Assembly (NCBI GenBank): GCA_012800215.1 | Contig: JAAZJT010000102.1 | Coordinates: forward strand, 1-15,328 | Origin: Bacillota bacterium | GTDB taxonomy: Bacteria > Bacillota > Dethiobacteria > Dethiobacterales > Dethiobacteraceae | Reading direction: 5' to 3' | Length of the DNA stretch: 15,328 bases | Part shown: piece after piece, positions 1 through 6,988 of the stretch | Layout of the letters: every line of letters starts with the position of its first letter | Position numbering within the stretch: position 1 is the stretch's first letter | Program-made: the position numbers and the translations under genes | Notes under the pieces: model-generated | The model's database searches: none | What the model was told of the DNA's origin: nothing | What the model saw: the letters and a program-made list of their open reading frames with translations, nothing else

Positions 1-135
1 GGGGGTATTCATTCTGCTCGAATGTGAGGTTCCTCTTTCTATTTTTTAATAGATTTTTCCTCCAAAAACCTATAGTAATTTTACACTAACTCCACCGGCC
101 AGAAGACCGATAAATCTGTAGTTGTTTACACTTCT

Positions 136-936
136 TTAGAAATCGTGGATTTCGTCTACTTCACCGTGACAGGTAACACAGTTGTCTTTCCCCTGGTGAT
201 CATTGCTGTGACAAGTCGTACAGGTCTCGGCACCTTGTGGTTTGTGAACAGCAGTAAACTGATTATCAACATAAGCATTGAGCAGTTCAACAGTCTTCCT
301 GGCAACATCACCGCTAAGACCGCCGCAGCGTTCGGCTTTTTCCGGCGCGTTTGCTTCAAGGTTGTTTTCCTGTAAAAATCTGGTGACCGAGACGTGACAG
401 AGGGTGGAATCAGCCACAGTTTGCTTAAATTCCATATCTGAAGGCTTATAGTATGGGAAGGAAGCCTGTTGGTACCAAGCCATCAATTCGTTAACGATAG
501 CGGCCTGATCCTCCTGCGGAGCAACTAAACCAATGAAGAAAACAGCACCAAGAAGGGCTCCGCAGCTGGCGCCCCAGCCCACGATACCGCCTTTGCCGAC
601 ATTAAACATTTGCGGGGGAATATAGCTATAAGGAGCGCCATATTCTTCAGCCGCTAAACCCAAAAGCGCATCAGCAACACCTTGGGCACAGCCATTACCC
701 GCCTTATACGAATTATAGGCCATTTCTTCTGCTTTGTCAGGATTCAGTGGTTTGTAGCCCAGCGGCCAGGTTACCTCAACAGTCTGACCGTTTGCCCCAC
801 CTGTTGTTTCTTCCTCCGGCTTACTGCAGCCCGTTAACAGTCCGCCAACACCGGCAGACAGGGCCGTTACAGCTAAAGTTGCGCCGGCACTTTTAATAAA
901 CCTACGTCTGGAAAGCTCTTTTTCTTTTACTGCCAT
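136..936 (-). CDS. Tat-exported split-Soret-type dihaem cytochrome c lipoprotein (C_GCAxxG_C_C family)
   Basis: Predicted exported redox protein of 266 residues, related to split-Soret cytochrome c and the C_GCAxxG_C_C redox-active family. A twin-arginine motif SRRRFIK lies at residues 9-15. A hydrophobic stretch follows and ends in a lipobox LTGC (34-37), so it is probably folded and loaded before Tat export and then lipid-anchored at Cys37. The central domain has NGCAQG (81-86), GASCGALLG (122-130), LCH (179-181) and ERCGG (202-206). Two haem c sites, CTTCH (239-243) and CVTCH (253-257), sit in the last 30 residues. The ATG is fixed by AAGGAGG 7 nt upstream. It lies directly downstream of tatA-tatC on the same strand, so it is a likely client of that translocase. 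Family knowledge suggests two haems per subunit and dimerisation; the electron partner and physiological role are unknown. Family call fairly sure, function uncertain. Confidence 0.85.
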   Translation of the reverse strand: MAVKEKELSRRRFIKSAGATLAVTALSAGVGGLLTGCSKPEEETTGGANGQTVEVTWPLGYKPLNPDKAEEMAYNSYKAGNGCAQGVADALLGLAAEEYGAPYSYIPPQMFNVGKGGIVGWGASCGALLGAVFFIGLVAPQEDQAAIVNELMAWYQQASFPYYKPSDMEFKQTVADSTLCHVSVTRFLQENNLEANAPEKAERCGGLSGDVARKTVELLNAYVDNQFTAVHKPQGAETCTTCHSNDHQGKDNCVTCHGEVDEIHDF

Positions 937-963
937 TTAATTGCCTCCTTTTTATATTTTTTA

Positions 964-986
964 CTAGCAGCTGATAGCTGTTCTAG
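964..986 (-). other. Small inverted repeat between tatC and the cytochrome gene
   Basis: CTAG and CAGCT arms pair with AGCTG and CTAG around a 3-nt loop, with two unpaired A residues. No T-run follows on the minus strand, so it does not look like a terminator. It could set the relative mRNA level of tatC and the downstream cytochrome gene, but the stem is short and may be chance. Confidence 0.25.
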
Positions 987-1021
987 TCATCCAGTAAACC
1001 GCATTAGCAAATTTTAGCTAA

Positions 1022-1744
1022 TCATTCTTTGCGGCGCGAAACCCTTTGGCTAAACACAACAAGCCATATCCCCAGTTCGTAAAGTAAAAGCAGGGGAAAC
1101 ATCATCATTATCTGTGAAACCACATCAGGCGGTGTCAGTATTGCCGAGACAATGGCAATAATGAGTAATGCATATTTTCTGTTTTTACGCAGAAATGCCG
1201 CACTAACCAGATGCAAGGTACCTAAAACTAAAAATAAAATAGGCAGCTCAAAAATTACGCCAAATCCAAATAAAAACTTAGTAATAAAGCTTAAATAATT
1301 GGAAATGGTAAACATCGGTTTAACTTGGGCACTGGTAAAATTCATAAAAAAAGATATTGCATAAGGGAACGCAATATAGTAAGCAAATAAAACACCTAGA
1401 GCAAAAAATACTACTATTGCCAGCACAGCAGGAATAATTATCTTTTTTTCATGACTGTGGAGCCCTGGCGTGATAAAAGCAAGCAGTTGAAAAAGTAATA
1501 CAGGCATTGAAAGCACTAAACCTGCCATAAACGCCAAACGGAGGTTAGCCATCATTGCCTCTGGCGGTGTTACATAAATAAGTTCGAGCTTACCGGCTGG
1601 TTTTAACAAAATGGCATGCAGCAAGTCGGCAAAAGCAAAACTAACAATAGTAGTAAGCAGAAGACAACCAATACATATAAACAGCCTTTTCCTCAATTCC
1701 TCCAAATGTTGGACTAAAGTTAAAGCCTGAACTTTCTGGGACAT
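1022..1744 (-). CDS. tatC: TatC, twin-arginine translocase receptor subunit
   Basis: Multi-spanning membrane protein that recognises twin-arginine signal peptides and recruits TatA. The 240-residue product has the family hallmarks: HLEELRKR at 13-20 near the cytoplasmic N-terminus, FELP with the conserved glutamate (Glu166) at 165-168, the loop motif LTPPDVVSQ at 203-211, and six likely membrane helices. I chose the ATG at 1744 because GGAGGGG lies just before it. A GTG 18 nt further upstream is in frame but would place that ribosome binding site inside the gene. It follows tatA by 50 nt and precedes a Tat-dependent cytochrome gene. No tatB-like gene is present, as is normal for two-component Gram-positive Tat systems. 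Confidence 0.96.
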   Translation of the reverse strand: MSQKVQALTLVQHLEELRKRLFICIGCLLLTTIVSFAFADLLHAILLKPAGKLELIYVTPPEAMMANLRLAFMAGLVLSMPVLLFQLLAFITPGLHSHEKKIIIPAVLAIVVFFALGVLFAYYIAFPYAISFFMNFTSAQVKPMFTISNYLSFITKFLFGFGVIFELPILFLVLGTLHLVSAAFLRKNRKYALLIIAIVSAILTPPDVVSQIMMMFPLLLLYELGIWLVVFSQRVSRRKE

Positions 1745-1773
1745 TGCCCCTCCTCTTTCCACTCATCTTTATT

Positions 1774-1796
1774 AGGTGTTTATTGCGCAAGCACCT
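1774..1796 (-). other. Hairpin in the tatA-tatC intercistronic gap
   Basis: Arms AGGTG and CACCT flank a loop that contains the self-complementary octamer TTGCGCAA. The hairpin starts inside the tatA stop codon and ends before the tatC ribosome binding site. No T-tract follows, so termination is unlikely. Processing or differential stability of a tatA-tatC mRNA is possible, since TatA is usually needed in excess over TatC. The stem is only 5 bp plus a wobble, so confidence is low. Confidence 0.3.
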
Positions 1797-1971
1797 ATTT
1801 GGGTTCTTCTTCGTCTTCTGTAATAGCTTTCTTGATCTCTCTTGAAGCCTCTTTAAATTCACGTATACCTTTTCCCAAGGATTTCCCTATCTCGGGCAGC
1901 TTATTGGGACCAAAAATTAATAAGGCTAAAATAAGAATAAACAATAATTCAGAAATACCGATTCTTGACAT
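1795..1971 (-). CDS. tatA: TatA/TatE-family twin-arginine translocase pore subunit
   Basis: Small single-span protein that assembles into the export channel for folded proteins. The 58-residue product has a short N-terminal membrane helix (about residues 5-20) starting with the GISELL box, the hinge FGPNKLPEIG (20-29), an amphipathic helix (about 24-45), and an acidic tail ending EDEEEPK. I chose the ATG at 1971 because AGGAGG lies 9 nt upstream and homologues start this way; a reading 14 codons longer exists but is unlikely. Glu8 is TatB-like, in keeping with a bifunctional TatA in organisms lacking TatB. First gene of the tatA-tatC-cytochrome cluster. Confidence 0.95.
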   Translation of the reverse strand: MSRIGISELLFILILALLIFGPNKLPEIGKSLGKGIREFKEASREIKKAITEDEEEPK

Positions 1972-2092
1972 ACCAACTAACCTCCTGAGGGTTGTGAATT
2001 TTTTCCTATACAATCTACCTAAGAATACGCTAAACTTTCACCTGATTCCTGCTAGACAAAATTCCTTCAAATAATACAAAATTTGTTCGAAT

Positions 2093-2127
2093 TTAAAAAG
2101 GCGCGATAATATAGGGGTTTTCGCGCC
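2093..2127 (-). terminator. Probable Rho-independent terminator of the YeeE-family gene
   Basis: On the minus strand the arms GGCGCGA and TCGCGCC enclose a 14-nt loop and are followed at once by TTTTTAAATT. The hairpin lies about 60 nt past the permease stop codon and about 120 nt before tatA, so it separates the sulfur module from the tat genes. The loop is longer than typical, which lowers confidence a little. Confidence 0.6.
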
Positions 2128-2165
2128 ACCTGGTACATTTTTACTATAGATAAAACAAAATGCCA

Positions 2166-2184
2166 TAGCTATAATCTATAGCTA
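2166..2184 (-). other. Perfect AT-rich hairpin just after the permease stop codon
   Basis: TAGCTATA and TATAGCTA form a perfect 8-bp stem around a 3-nt loop, starting 4 nt past the stop codon. It is followed after a few bases by the T-rich run ATTTTGTTTTAT on the minus strand. It may be a weak first terminator or a 3'-end protecting hairpin ahead of the stronger one at 2093-2127. Confidence 0.35.
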
Positions 2185-2188
2185 ATAA

Positions 2189-3232
2189 TCATTCTATTAG
2201 ATACCGTAATAATAACTTTCCGCCAAAATAAGAGCCGGCAAAAACGGCGATAGAGAAAATCCAACCGTGCAGGGAAAAAGAAGAAATCCCCGATAACAAT
2301 GCACCAACATTACAACCTGAAGCAAGCCTAGTACCATATCCCATCATTAGCCCACCCAACATAGCAAAATAGTAATATTTTTTTGTACGGGGCCGGCGGA
2401 TACGAAATTCACGGTGCAGCAAACTTGCTAAAAATGCCCCCAATATCATGGCCAATACTAAACAAACCAAGGGATGGGCAAACAATATTGATTTCTCTGC
2501 AGACAACTCCTGTTGAAAATATCTCCAATGTGCAACACAAACTCCAAAAAAGCCAAGTATACCACCTGCCAAGTTTGTAATACCGCTGCTGACACCCCAA
2601 GTTCTCTGGTAAAGGATTAAATAAAAGGTATTTGTTAATGCAAGTATAATTGCTCCTTTACCATAAGACCAACTGCCGGCAGGAGACCAGAAAAATGACC
2701 ATACATCTTTTGTTCCCTCATATTTAACAGCAAAGAAGAACAATACAGCAAAAAGGAGTAATTGCATGATAATTGCAGCAGGCCAACCCCAAAGTTCCGG
2801 TAAAAATAGTACAGGAGAGGTTGAAATAACCGGCAGCCACCAATTTAAGTGCCAGGCGCCAAGTAATGATCCAAATAACAATCCGGCAAAAGTACCTAAC
2901 TGCATTAAATAACCTTCACCTAAACGCACCAGACAACCAGTTGCACAACTTCCTGCAATTACCATTCCACAGCCAAAAAGAAAACCTCCCACAAGTGTAT
3001 GCACACCAAATGGGTAGATCCTCCCGTTTATTAGCAAATCAGCAGTTGGAGAAAAAAAGTGAGCCAGGGTAAAGCCTATAGTATTAACAGCAAGTGCCAC
3101 AATTAAAGCACGTGTAAGTGCAGTATTGCGAAGCAAAAAAATATCACGAAAACTGGCAGCAAAACAGAAACGGGAGCGCTGTAGAACATAACCGAAAAAG
3201 ATACCAAAAATAGCAAGATAAACTGTCTGCAT
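2189..3232 (-). CDS. YeeE/YedE-family sulfur-compound (probably thiosulfate) permease
   Basis: Hydrophobic 347-residue membrane protein of the YeeE/YedE (TsuA-like) family. It contains two similar halves: QRSRFCFAASFRD (18-30) with GSCATGC (94-100), and GTRLASGCNVGALLSG (300-315). Cys23, Cys96/Cys100 and Cys307 lie in the regions where thiosulfate-transporting YeeE has its essential cysteines; that equivalence is inferred from motif position. Family members take up thiosulfate, and relatives in selenium-gene clusters may move selenium compounds. No selD or selenium gene is seen here, so thiosulfate or a related sulfur species is my preferred substrate. The ATG has a loosely spaced AGAGGAAG about 12 nt upstream, so translation may be modest. 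A LysR gene is divergent to it and a TusA-like gene lies beyond that. Confidence 0.88.
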   Translation of the reverse strand: MQTVYLAIFGIFFGYVLQRSRFCFAASFRDIFLLRNTALTRALIVALAVNTIGFTLAHFFSPTADLLINGRIYPFGVHTLVGGFLFGCGMVIAGSCATGCLVRLGEGYLMQLGTFAGLLFGSLLGAWHLNWWLPVISTSPVLFLPELWGWPAAIIMQLLLFAVLFFFAVKYEGTKDVWSFFWSPAGSWSYGKGAIILALTNTFYLILYQRTWGVSSGITNLAGGILGFFGVCVAHWRYFQQELSAEKSILFAHPLVCLVLAMILGAFLASLLHREFRIRRPRTKKYYYFAMLGGLMMGYGTRLASGCNVGALLSGISSFSLHGWIFSIAVFAGSYFGGKLLLRYLIE

Positions 3233-3399
3233 TAATTAAATACACTTCCTCTGTTAATGAATCAATTTCTCTTTTAACCCGACATTTTGCTGTAGAATTG
3301 CAATCTCCTAAAAAAAAGGGAAATTACTTCTTTGGTCAAATATTAAATATCAGGAGAACCATTTTTATTTTAAAACACTATCTGCCGGGTGATAATCTG
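3233..3399. promoter_or_regulatory. Divergent promoter/operator region between the permease and LysR genes
   Basis: This 167-bp gap must hold the start signals of two diverging genes. I see GTTAA (3253-3257) and TTAAC (3274-3278) as an inverted repeat with a 16-nt spacer, and the palindrome ATTGCAAT (3296-3303). Either could be part of a LysR-type binding site, which classically is T-N11-A in an imperfect dyad beside the regulated gene. No convincing -35/-10 pair is visible on either strand. The location is well supported; the exact operators are guesses. Confidence 0.5.
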
Positions 3400-4323
3400 A
3401 TGAAGCTTGATAATTTAAAAGCATTTTGTGTTGCTGTAGAATCCGGGAGCATCTCTAAAGCTGCAAGAAAGTTATATATTTCACAACCATCGCTAAGTGT
3501 TAAAATTCAAGAATTAGAAAATTATTATGAGGCTAAACTTTTTCACCGTACTAATCGAGGCATTAATCCCACAGAAGCAGGCCTGATAGTTTATGATTAT
3601 GCCAAAAAAATGCTTACTCTCAGCGATAGTGTGGAGCGATCTTTGGAACAAACCAACAACGAGACACAACAATTAATAGTTGGCACATCCAGTACCATTG
3701 GCAATTTTGCCTTGCCATGTACAGTTTACAATTTTAATGAAAAATACCCACATTACAAAGTTTCTTTAATTATCAGCAACACGGATAAAGTCCTGTCAAA
3801 CCTGATAACACATAAAGTAGACCTGGGTCTTATTGAAGGCCCCGTTACCAGAGAATTAAAAAATACCTTATTGCAAGAGGGCATTAATACTAGAAGCATC
3901 ATAACTAATGCTTTAATTCTGGTTGTTCCCAACAATGAAACTTGGCAGAATATCAGTCGCATTCACCTGGAACAAATAAAGGAACTTCCCATTATTGTGC
4001 GCGAAGAAGGTTCCGGTATCAGAAGCACACTACAATTAGCTCTGTCTAAGCATCATATACAGTTTGATGACCTAAATATTATAATGCAGCTGAATTCTAC
4101 AAATGCCATCATTTCAGCGGTGGCTTCAGGCAAAGGAGTCAGCTTCCTGCCTAAAATAGCAGTACGTAAAGAACTCCATTATCGGATCTGTAAAGAAATA
4201 AAAGTGGAAAATACTGTTTTCCGACATCACTTTACCACTTTATATTACGATAATGATAATCAGAACCCGATTCAAAAAACTTTTTTAGACTTTTTACACT
4301 CCCCGGAGCGCGGTTTTTGTTAA
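3400..4323 (+). CDS. LysR-family transcriptional regulator, likely of the sulfur module
   Basis: Regulator of 307 residues, the normal LysR length. The N-terminal winged helix-turn-helix spans about 1-60 with the signature SKAARKLYISQPSLSVKIQELE, followed by a linker helix. A periplasmic-binding-like effector domain runs from about residue 90 to the end. I chose the ATG at 3400, preceded by GGGTGA, because it places the DNA-binding domain at the N-terminus; an in-frame TTG at 3298 would add 34 unlikely residues. It is divergent from the YeeE-family permease and convergent with the TusA-like gene. LysR proteins commonly regulate the divergent neighbour, as CysB-type members do in sulfur assimilation, so control of sulfur-compound uptake is the best guess. 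The effector is unknown. Confidence 0.9.
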   Translation: MKLDNLKAFCVAVESGSISKAARKLYISQPSLSVKIQELENYYEAKLFHRTNRGINPTEAGLIVYDYAKKMLTLSDSVERSLEQTNNETQQLIVGTSSTIGNFALPCTVYNFNEKYPHYKVSLIISNTDKVLSNLITHKVDLGLIEGPVTRELKNTLLQEGINTRSIITNALILVVPNNETWQNISRIHLEQIKELPIIVREEGSGIRSTLQLALSKHHIQFDDLNIIMQLNSTNAIISAVASGKGVSFLPKIAVRKELHYRICKEIKVENTVFRHHFTTLYYDNDNQNPIQKTFLDFLHSPERGFC

Positions 4324-4547
4324 TTCTCTTTAGCAATGATAATTTCCCAGATTCCCTCATCTATTTGTGCAACACGGCAGGGATAGTTATATTTCGACTG
4401 AAAGTGGCTTACCACACTGGCAGAAGAACAAGTATGATCTGTGATAATAATAACCCGGTCCCCGGGTTTGATTTGTGTTAGTTTTACTTCTGCACGTATA
4501 ATCGGGATCGGGCAAAATTCACCAATAGCATCAATTTTATGATCCAT
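4320..4547 (-). CDS. TusA/SirA-like sulfur-carrier protein
   Basis: Small cytoplasmic protein of 75 residues with the TusA signature CPIP at 12-15, where Cys12 would carry a persulfide. Two more cysteines, Cys40 in TDHTCSS and Cys57, are present. TusA-like proteins encoded beside YeeE/YedE permeases (YeeD, YedF types) are thought to receive or process the imported sulfur species. I prefer the ATG at 4547 with AGGTGAT upstream; a TTG two codons earlier is the alternative. Its TAA stop overlaps the TAA of the convergent LysR gene within one TTAA, so no terminator can separate them. It shares the permease's strand but has the regulator gene between them. It is not the general tRNA-thiolation TusA with any certainty. 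Confidence 0.88.
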   Translation of the reverse strand: MDHKIDAIGEFCPIPIIRAEVKLTQIKPGDRVIIITDHTCSSASVVSHFQSKYNYPCRVAQIDEGIWEIIIAKEN

Positions 4548-4610
4548 ATGCAAATCACCTTAAATTTCTTATTTGTTGTGTTGTATAGTTTAGTTTCTAC
4601 AATGTTTTCT

Positions 4611-4640
4611 TTAATCCCTGCAGCCTAGGCAGGATGTCAA
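4611..4640 (-). promoter_or_regulatory. Candidate promoter with embedded palindrome upstream of the TusA-like gene
   Basis: A consensus -35 hexamer TTGACA reads on the minus strand at 4640-4635. An 18-nt spacer follows and then GATTAA, a poor -10. The spacer contains the palindrome GCCTAGGC (4623-4630), nested in the larger dyad CCTGC/GCAGG (4618-4634), which could be an operator. The weak -10 keeps confidence low. Confidence 0.3.
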
Positions 4641-4654
4641 AATATGCATGCACT

Positions 4655-4687
4655 AAAAAGATAAAGAGGCCATTGTGGCCTCTTTAT
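4655..4687 (-). terminator. Rho-independent terminator downstream of rnr
   Basis: A perfect 12-bp stem, ATAAAGAGGCCA with its complement, closes a 3-nt loop and is followed on the minus strand by CTTTTT. It lies about 45 nt past the rnr stop codon, with the REP-like repeat between. On the plus strand only TTTATTTT follows, so it works best for rnr. Confidence 0.85.
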
Positions 4688-4702
4688 TTTGGGGCGGTAA
4701 GT

Positions 4703-4736
4703 GTGACAAGGAACCGTCCCCTGTCACCCTGTCACT
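4703..4736 (-). repeat. REP-like palindromic repeat, copy 1, overlapping the rnr stop
   Basis: The 25-nt core (4703-4727) read on the minus strand has a left arm GTGACAGGGGAC, one central G, and a right arm GTTCCTTGTCAC. The arms pair with two G-T wobbles. An extra half-unit GTGACAGG sits on the rnr side and supplies the rnr TGA stop. The same core, 23 of 25 bases identical, recurs at 14262-14286 in the opposite orientation. Such dispersed palindromes resemble REP elements mobilised by IS200-like (RAYT) transposases; no such transposase gene is in the window. Confidence 0.75.
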
Positions 4737-6852
4737 CGTTGGCAAGTACGAAGTCGATTTGCTGTTCTTCTTTGCTGGCGCGTTTTAAAATAACACGCAC
4801 AGGCTGACCAATGCGGTATGTTTTGCCGGTACGTTCACCAATAAGCGCCAGTTTATCTTCATGGTAATGGTAAAAATCATCATCCATACTGGAAACATGA
4901 ATTAATCCTTCCACCAGGTTATCTAGCTCAGCAAAAAGACCAAAGGAAGTGACGCCGGAGATCACTGCGTCAAATTCCTGACCGACTTTGTCTTCCATAA
5001 ATTCTATTAATTTCACTTCAACACTTTCCCGTTCTGCCTCCATTGCTACTCGCTCACGAATAGAAGACTGTTCTGCTGCCAAAATATTATTTTTTTGAAT
5101 CCTGGCTAATCTTTTTTGCCCAGGAATACCGGATAGATACTCATGCATTAAACGGTGAATAACTAAATCCGGATAGCGGCGAATGGGAGCGGTGAAATGT
5201 GTATAGTAAGAAGCTGCCAAGCCATAGTGCGGGATACGTTCTGCAGCATATTTAGCCTGCTTCATGGCTCTAAGTAGTAATGTGTTTACTACGCGCTCCT
5301 CTGGTTTCCCTGACACATCCGCCAGGATTTCCTGCAAAACACGGGAATGAATTTTATCCGGGCTGCCTTTGATTGAGATACCTAAATTATGAAGAAAATC
5401 ACGGAAATATAGCATTTTGGACTCATCTGGGTCTTCATGAATCCGATAAATAAATGGCACTTCCATGTGTGAAAAATGCTCTGCCACTGTTTCATTACAA
5501 AGCAGCATAAACTCCTCAATAATTGTTTCGGCAATACTGCGTACTCGTTTTTGCACATCAACAGGTTTGTTATTATCATCAAGTATTACTTTTATTTCCG
5601 GCAAAGCGAAATCAATGGCACCACGGTTAATACGTTTTTGTCGTAATGTTTGTGCCAGCTTTCCCATCTCAATTAACATCGGCACAAGAGGTTCGTAGCG
5701 TTTGCAGAACACCTGATCAGAATTTTCTAAAATAGCGCGCACATCATCATAGGTCATACGTTCATCTGTGCGAATGATACTGGGCGTAAAATGATAAGAA
5801 AGCAAATTCCCCTGCTCATCCAATTCCATTATTGCACTCATGGCCAAACGGTCAGCTTGAGGATTTAAGCTGCAAAGATCATTAGAAAGCTCCGGCGGCA
5901 GCATAGGGATAACGCGATCAACCAAATATACACTGGTTCCGCGCTTAAACGCCTCCCGGTCTAAAAAGCTTCCTTCTTTTACATAGTACCCGACATCAGC
6001 AATATGAACTCCCAGCTCCCAATTTCCTTGCTCATTACGCTGCAGGGAAACTGCATCATCCAGGTCTTTAGCATCTGCGCCATCAATGGTGATCATGGTC
6101 AGGTCACGCAAATCAAGTCTTCCTGCTAAATCTGCTTCAGTAAACTCACGACTAAATGCCTTTATTTCTTTTTTGACCTCAGGAGGAAAATCTTCGGGTA
6201 ATTCATATTTCTTAATAATTGTAAGCGTATCTACTCCCTTATCCCCGGGATAACCTAAGATTTCCACAATCACGCCCTCAGGATTACGTCTCGGTTCAGG
6301 CCAGCGTGTAATTTCAACCTGTACTTTCATGCCATTTTTTAAAGATTTCGTTTCTGCTTTCGGGATAAATATGTCCTGGGAAATTCTTTGGTCATCAGGA
6401 ATAACAAAACCAAATTGGCGGCCGGCTTCATAACGCCCCACTATCAAAGCGGAGCGTCTTTTTAAAATACGGATGATTTCTCCTTCATTACTGCGTCCGC
6501 TACCACCTTTTAAAATACGTGCCACTACATGATCACCATGCATGGCGCCGCTCATCTGGTTTGCCGGTATAAATACATCTTTAATATCAGGATTATCAGG
6601 GATAATAAAACCAAAACCTGCCTGGTTTCCCTGCAGCTTTCCCACCACTAGATTCATTTTTTCAGGAACACCATAGCGGCCATAACGTGTTTTAATAATT
6701 TTGCCTTCCTGTTCCATTTCCTCCAGCAGCTTCTGAAATTGCTTTATATCTTTTTTATTGTGAATACCTAAACTATGTGCTAATTCATCAATTTTAAGTG
6801 GTTTATATGCCACTTCGCGCATAAAAGCCAGTAATTTTTCTTTAAAGCCCAT
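4732..6852 (-). CDS. rnr: Ribonuclease R (RNB-family 3'-5' exoribonuclease)
   Basis: Processive exoribonuclease that degrades structured RNA and assists tmRNA-linked decay. The 706-residue protein has an N-terminal helix-turn-helix domain (about 1-65), two cold-shock-like OB domains (about 66-130 and 135-200), the RNB catalytic domain (about 245-570) and a C-terminal S1 domain (about 620-700). The catalytic acidic cluster DGADAKDLDD is at 257-266 and matches the four metal-binding aspartates of the family. The ATG has AGAGG just upstream. The protein stops right after the S1 domain, without the long basic tail of E. coli RNase R. Firmicutes often order secG-rnr-smpB; here hppA separates secG and no smpB follows. 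A terminator of hppA lies just upstream, so rnr probably has its own promoter in 6853-6960, which I could not pinpoint. Confidence 0.96.
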   Translation of the reverse strand: MGFKEKLLAFMREVAYKPLKIDELAHSLGIHNKKDIKQFQKLLEEMEQEGKIIKTRYGRYGVPEKMNLVVGKLQGNQAGFGFIIPDNPDIKDVFIPANQMSGAMHGDHVVARILKGGSGRSNEGEIIRILKRRSALIVGRYEAGRQFGFVIPDDQRISQDIFIPKAETKSLKNGMKVQVEITRWPEPRRNPEGVIVEILGYPGDKGVDTLTIIKKYELPEDFPPEVKKEIKAFSREFTEADLAGRLDLRDLTMITIDGADAKDLDDAVSLQRNEQGNWELGVHIADVGYYVKEGSFLDREAFKRGTSVYLVDRVIPMLPPELSNDLCSLNPQADRLAMSAIMELDEQGNLLSYHFTPSIIRTDERMTYDDVRAILENSDQVFCKRYEPLVPMLIEMGKLAQTLRQKRINRGAIDFALPEIKVILDDNNKPVDVQKRVRSIAETIIEEFMLLCNETVAEHFSHMEVPFIYRIHEDPDESKMLYFRDFLHNLGISIKGSPDKIHSRVLQEILADVSGKPEERVVNTLLLRAMKQAKYAAERIPHYGLAASYYTHFTAPIRRYPDLVIHRLMHEYLSGIPGQKRLARIQKNNILAAEQSSIRERVAMEAERESVEVKLIEFMEDKVGQEFDAVISGVTSFGLFAELDNLVEGLIHVSSMDDDFYHYHEDKLALIGERTGKTYRIGQPVRVILKRASKEEQQIDFVLANE

Positions 6853-6956
6853 ATCTTACCTCTTTTCTGCTAATAATTAATCTGCCAGGCAGCTGTTTTA
6901 ACTACCTTTACGTATTATTAACAAAATAACACTTTTAATAAGTGCAGACTATAAAG

Positions 6957-6988
6957 ATAATAAAAAGAGCGGCACAGCCGCTCTTTTT
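6957..6988 (-). terminator. Rho-independent terminator immediately after hppA
   Basis: AAAAAGAGCGGC and GCCGCTCTTTTT form a perfect 12-bp stem around a 3-nt loop. The stem begins at the base after the hppA TAG stop. On the minus strand it ends in TTTTT followed by ATTATC. It should isolate hppA from rnr. A symmetric A-run makes it able to work on both strands. Confidence 0.9.

Noticed and set aside
1..135. Possible start of another minus-strand gene (ATG at 12-10) and a small hairpin at 96-109 after the cytochrome gene
   Set aside because: The ATG has no good ribosome binding site and only four codons are visible. The hairpin is 5 bp with a wobble and no T-run, so neither can be called.
3298..3399. 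N-terminal extension of the LysR protein from a TTG start
   Set aside because: It would put 34 atypical residues before the DNA-binding domain. The ATG at 3400 gives the normal family length and start.
6853..6956. Promoter for rnr, e.g. TTGTTA with TTAAAA 17 nt later on the minus strand
   Set aside because: The -10 matches consensus at only three of six positions in an AT-rich stretch where such matches are expected by chance.
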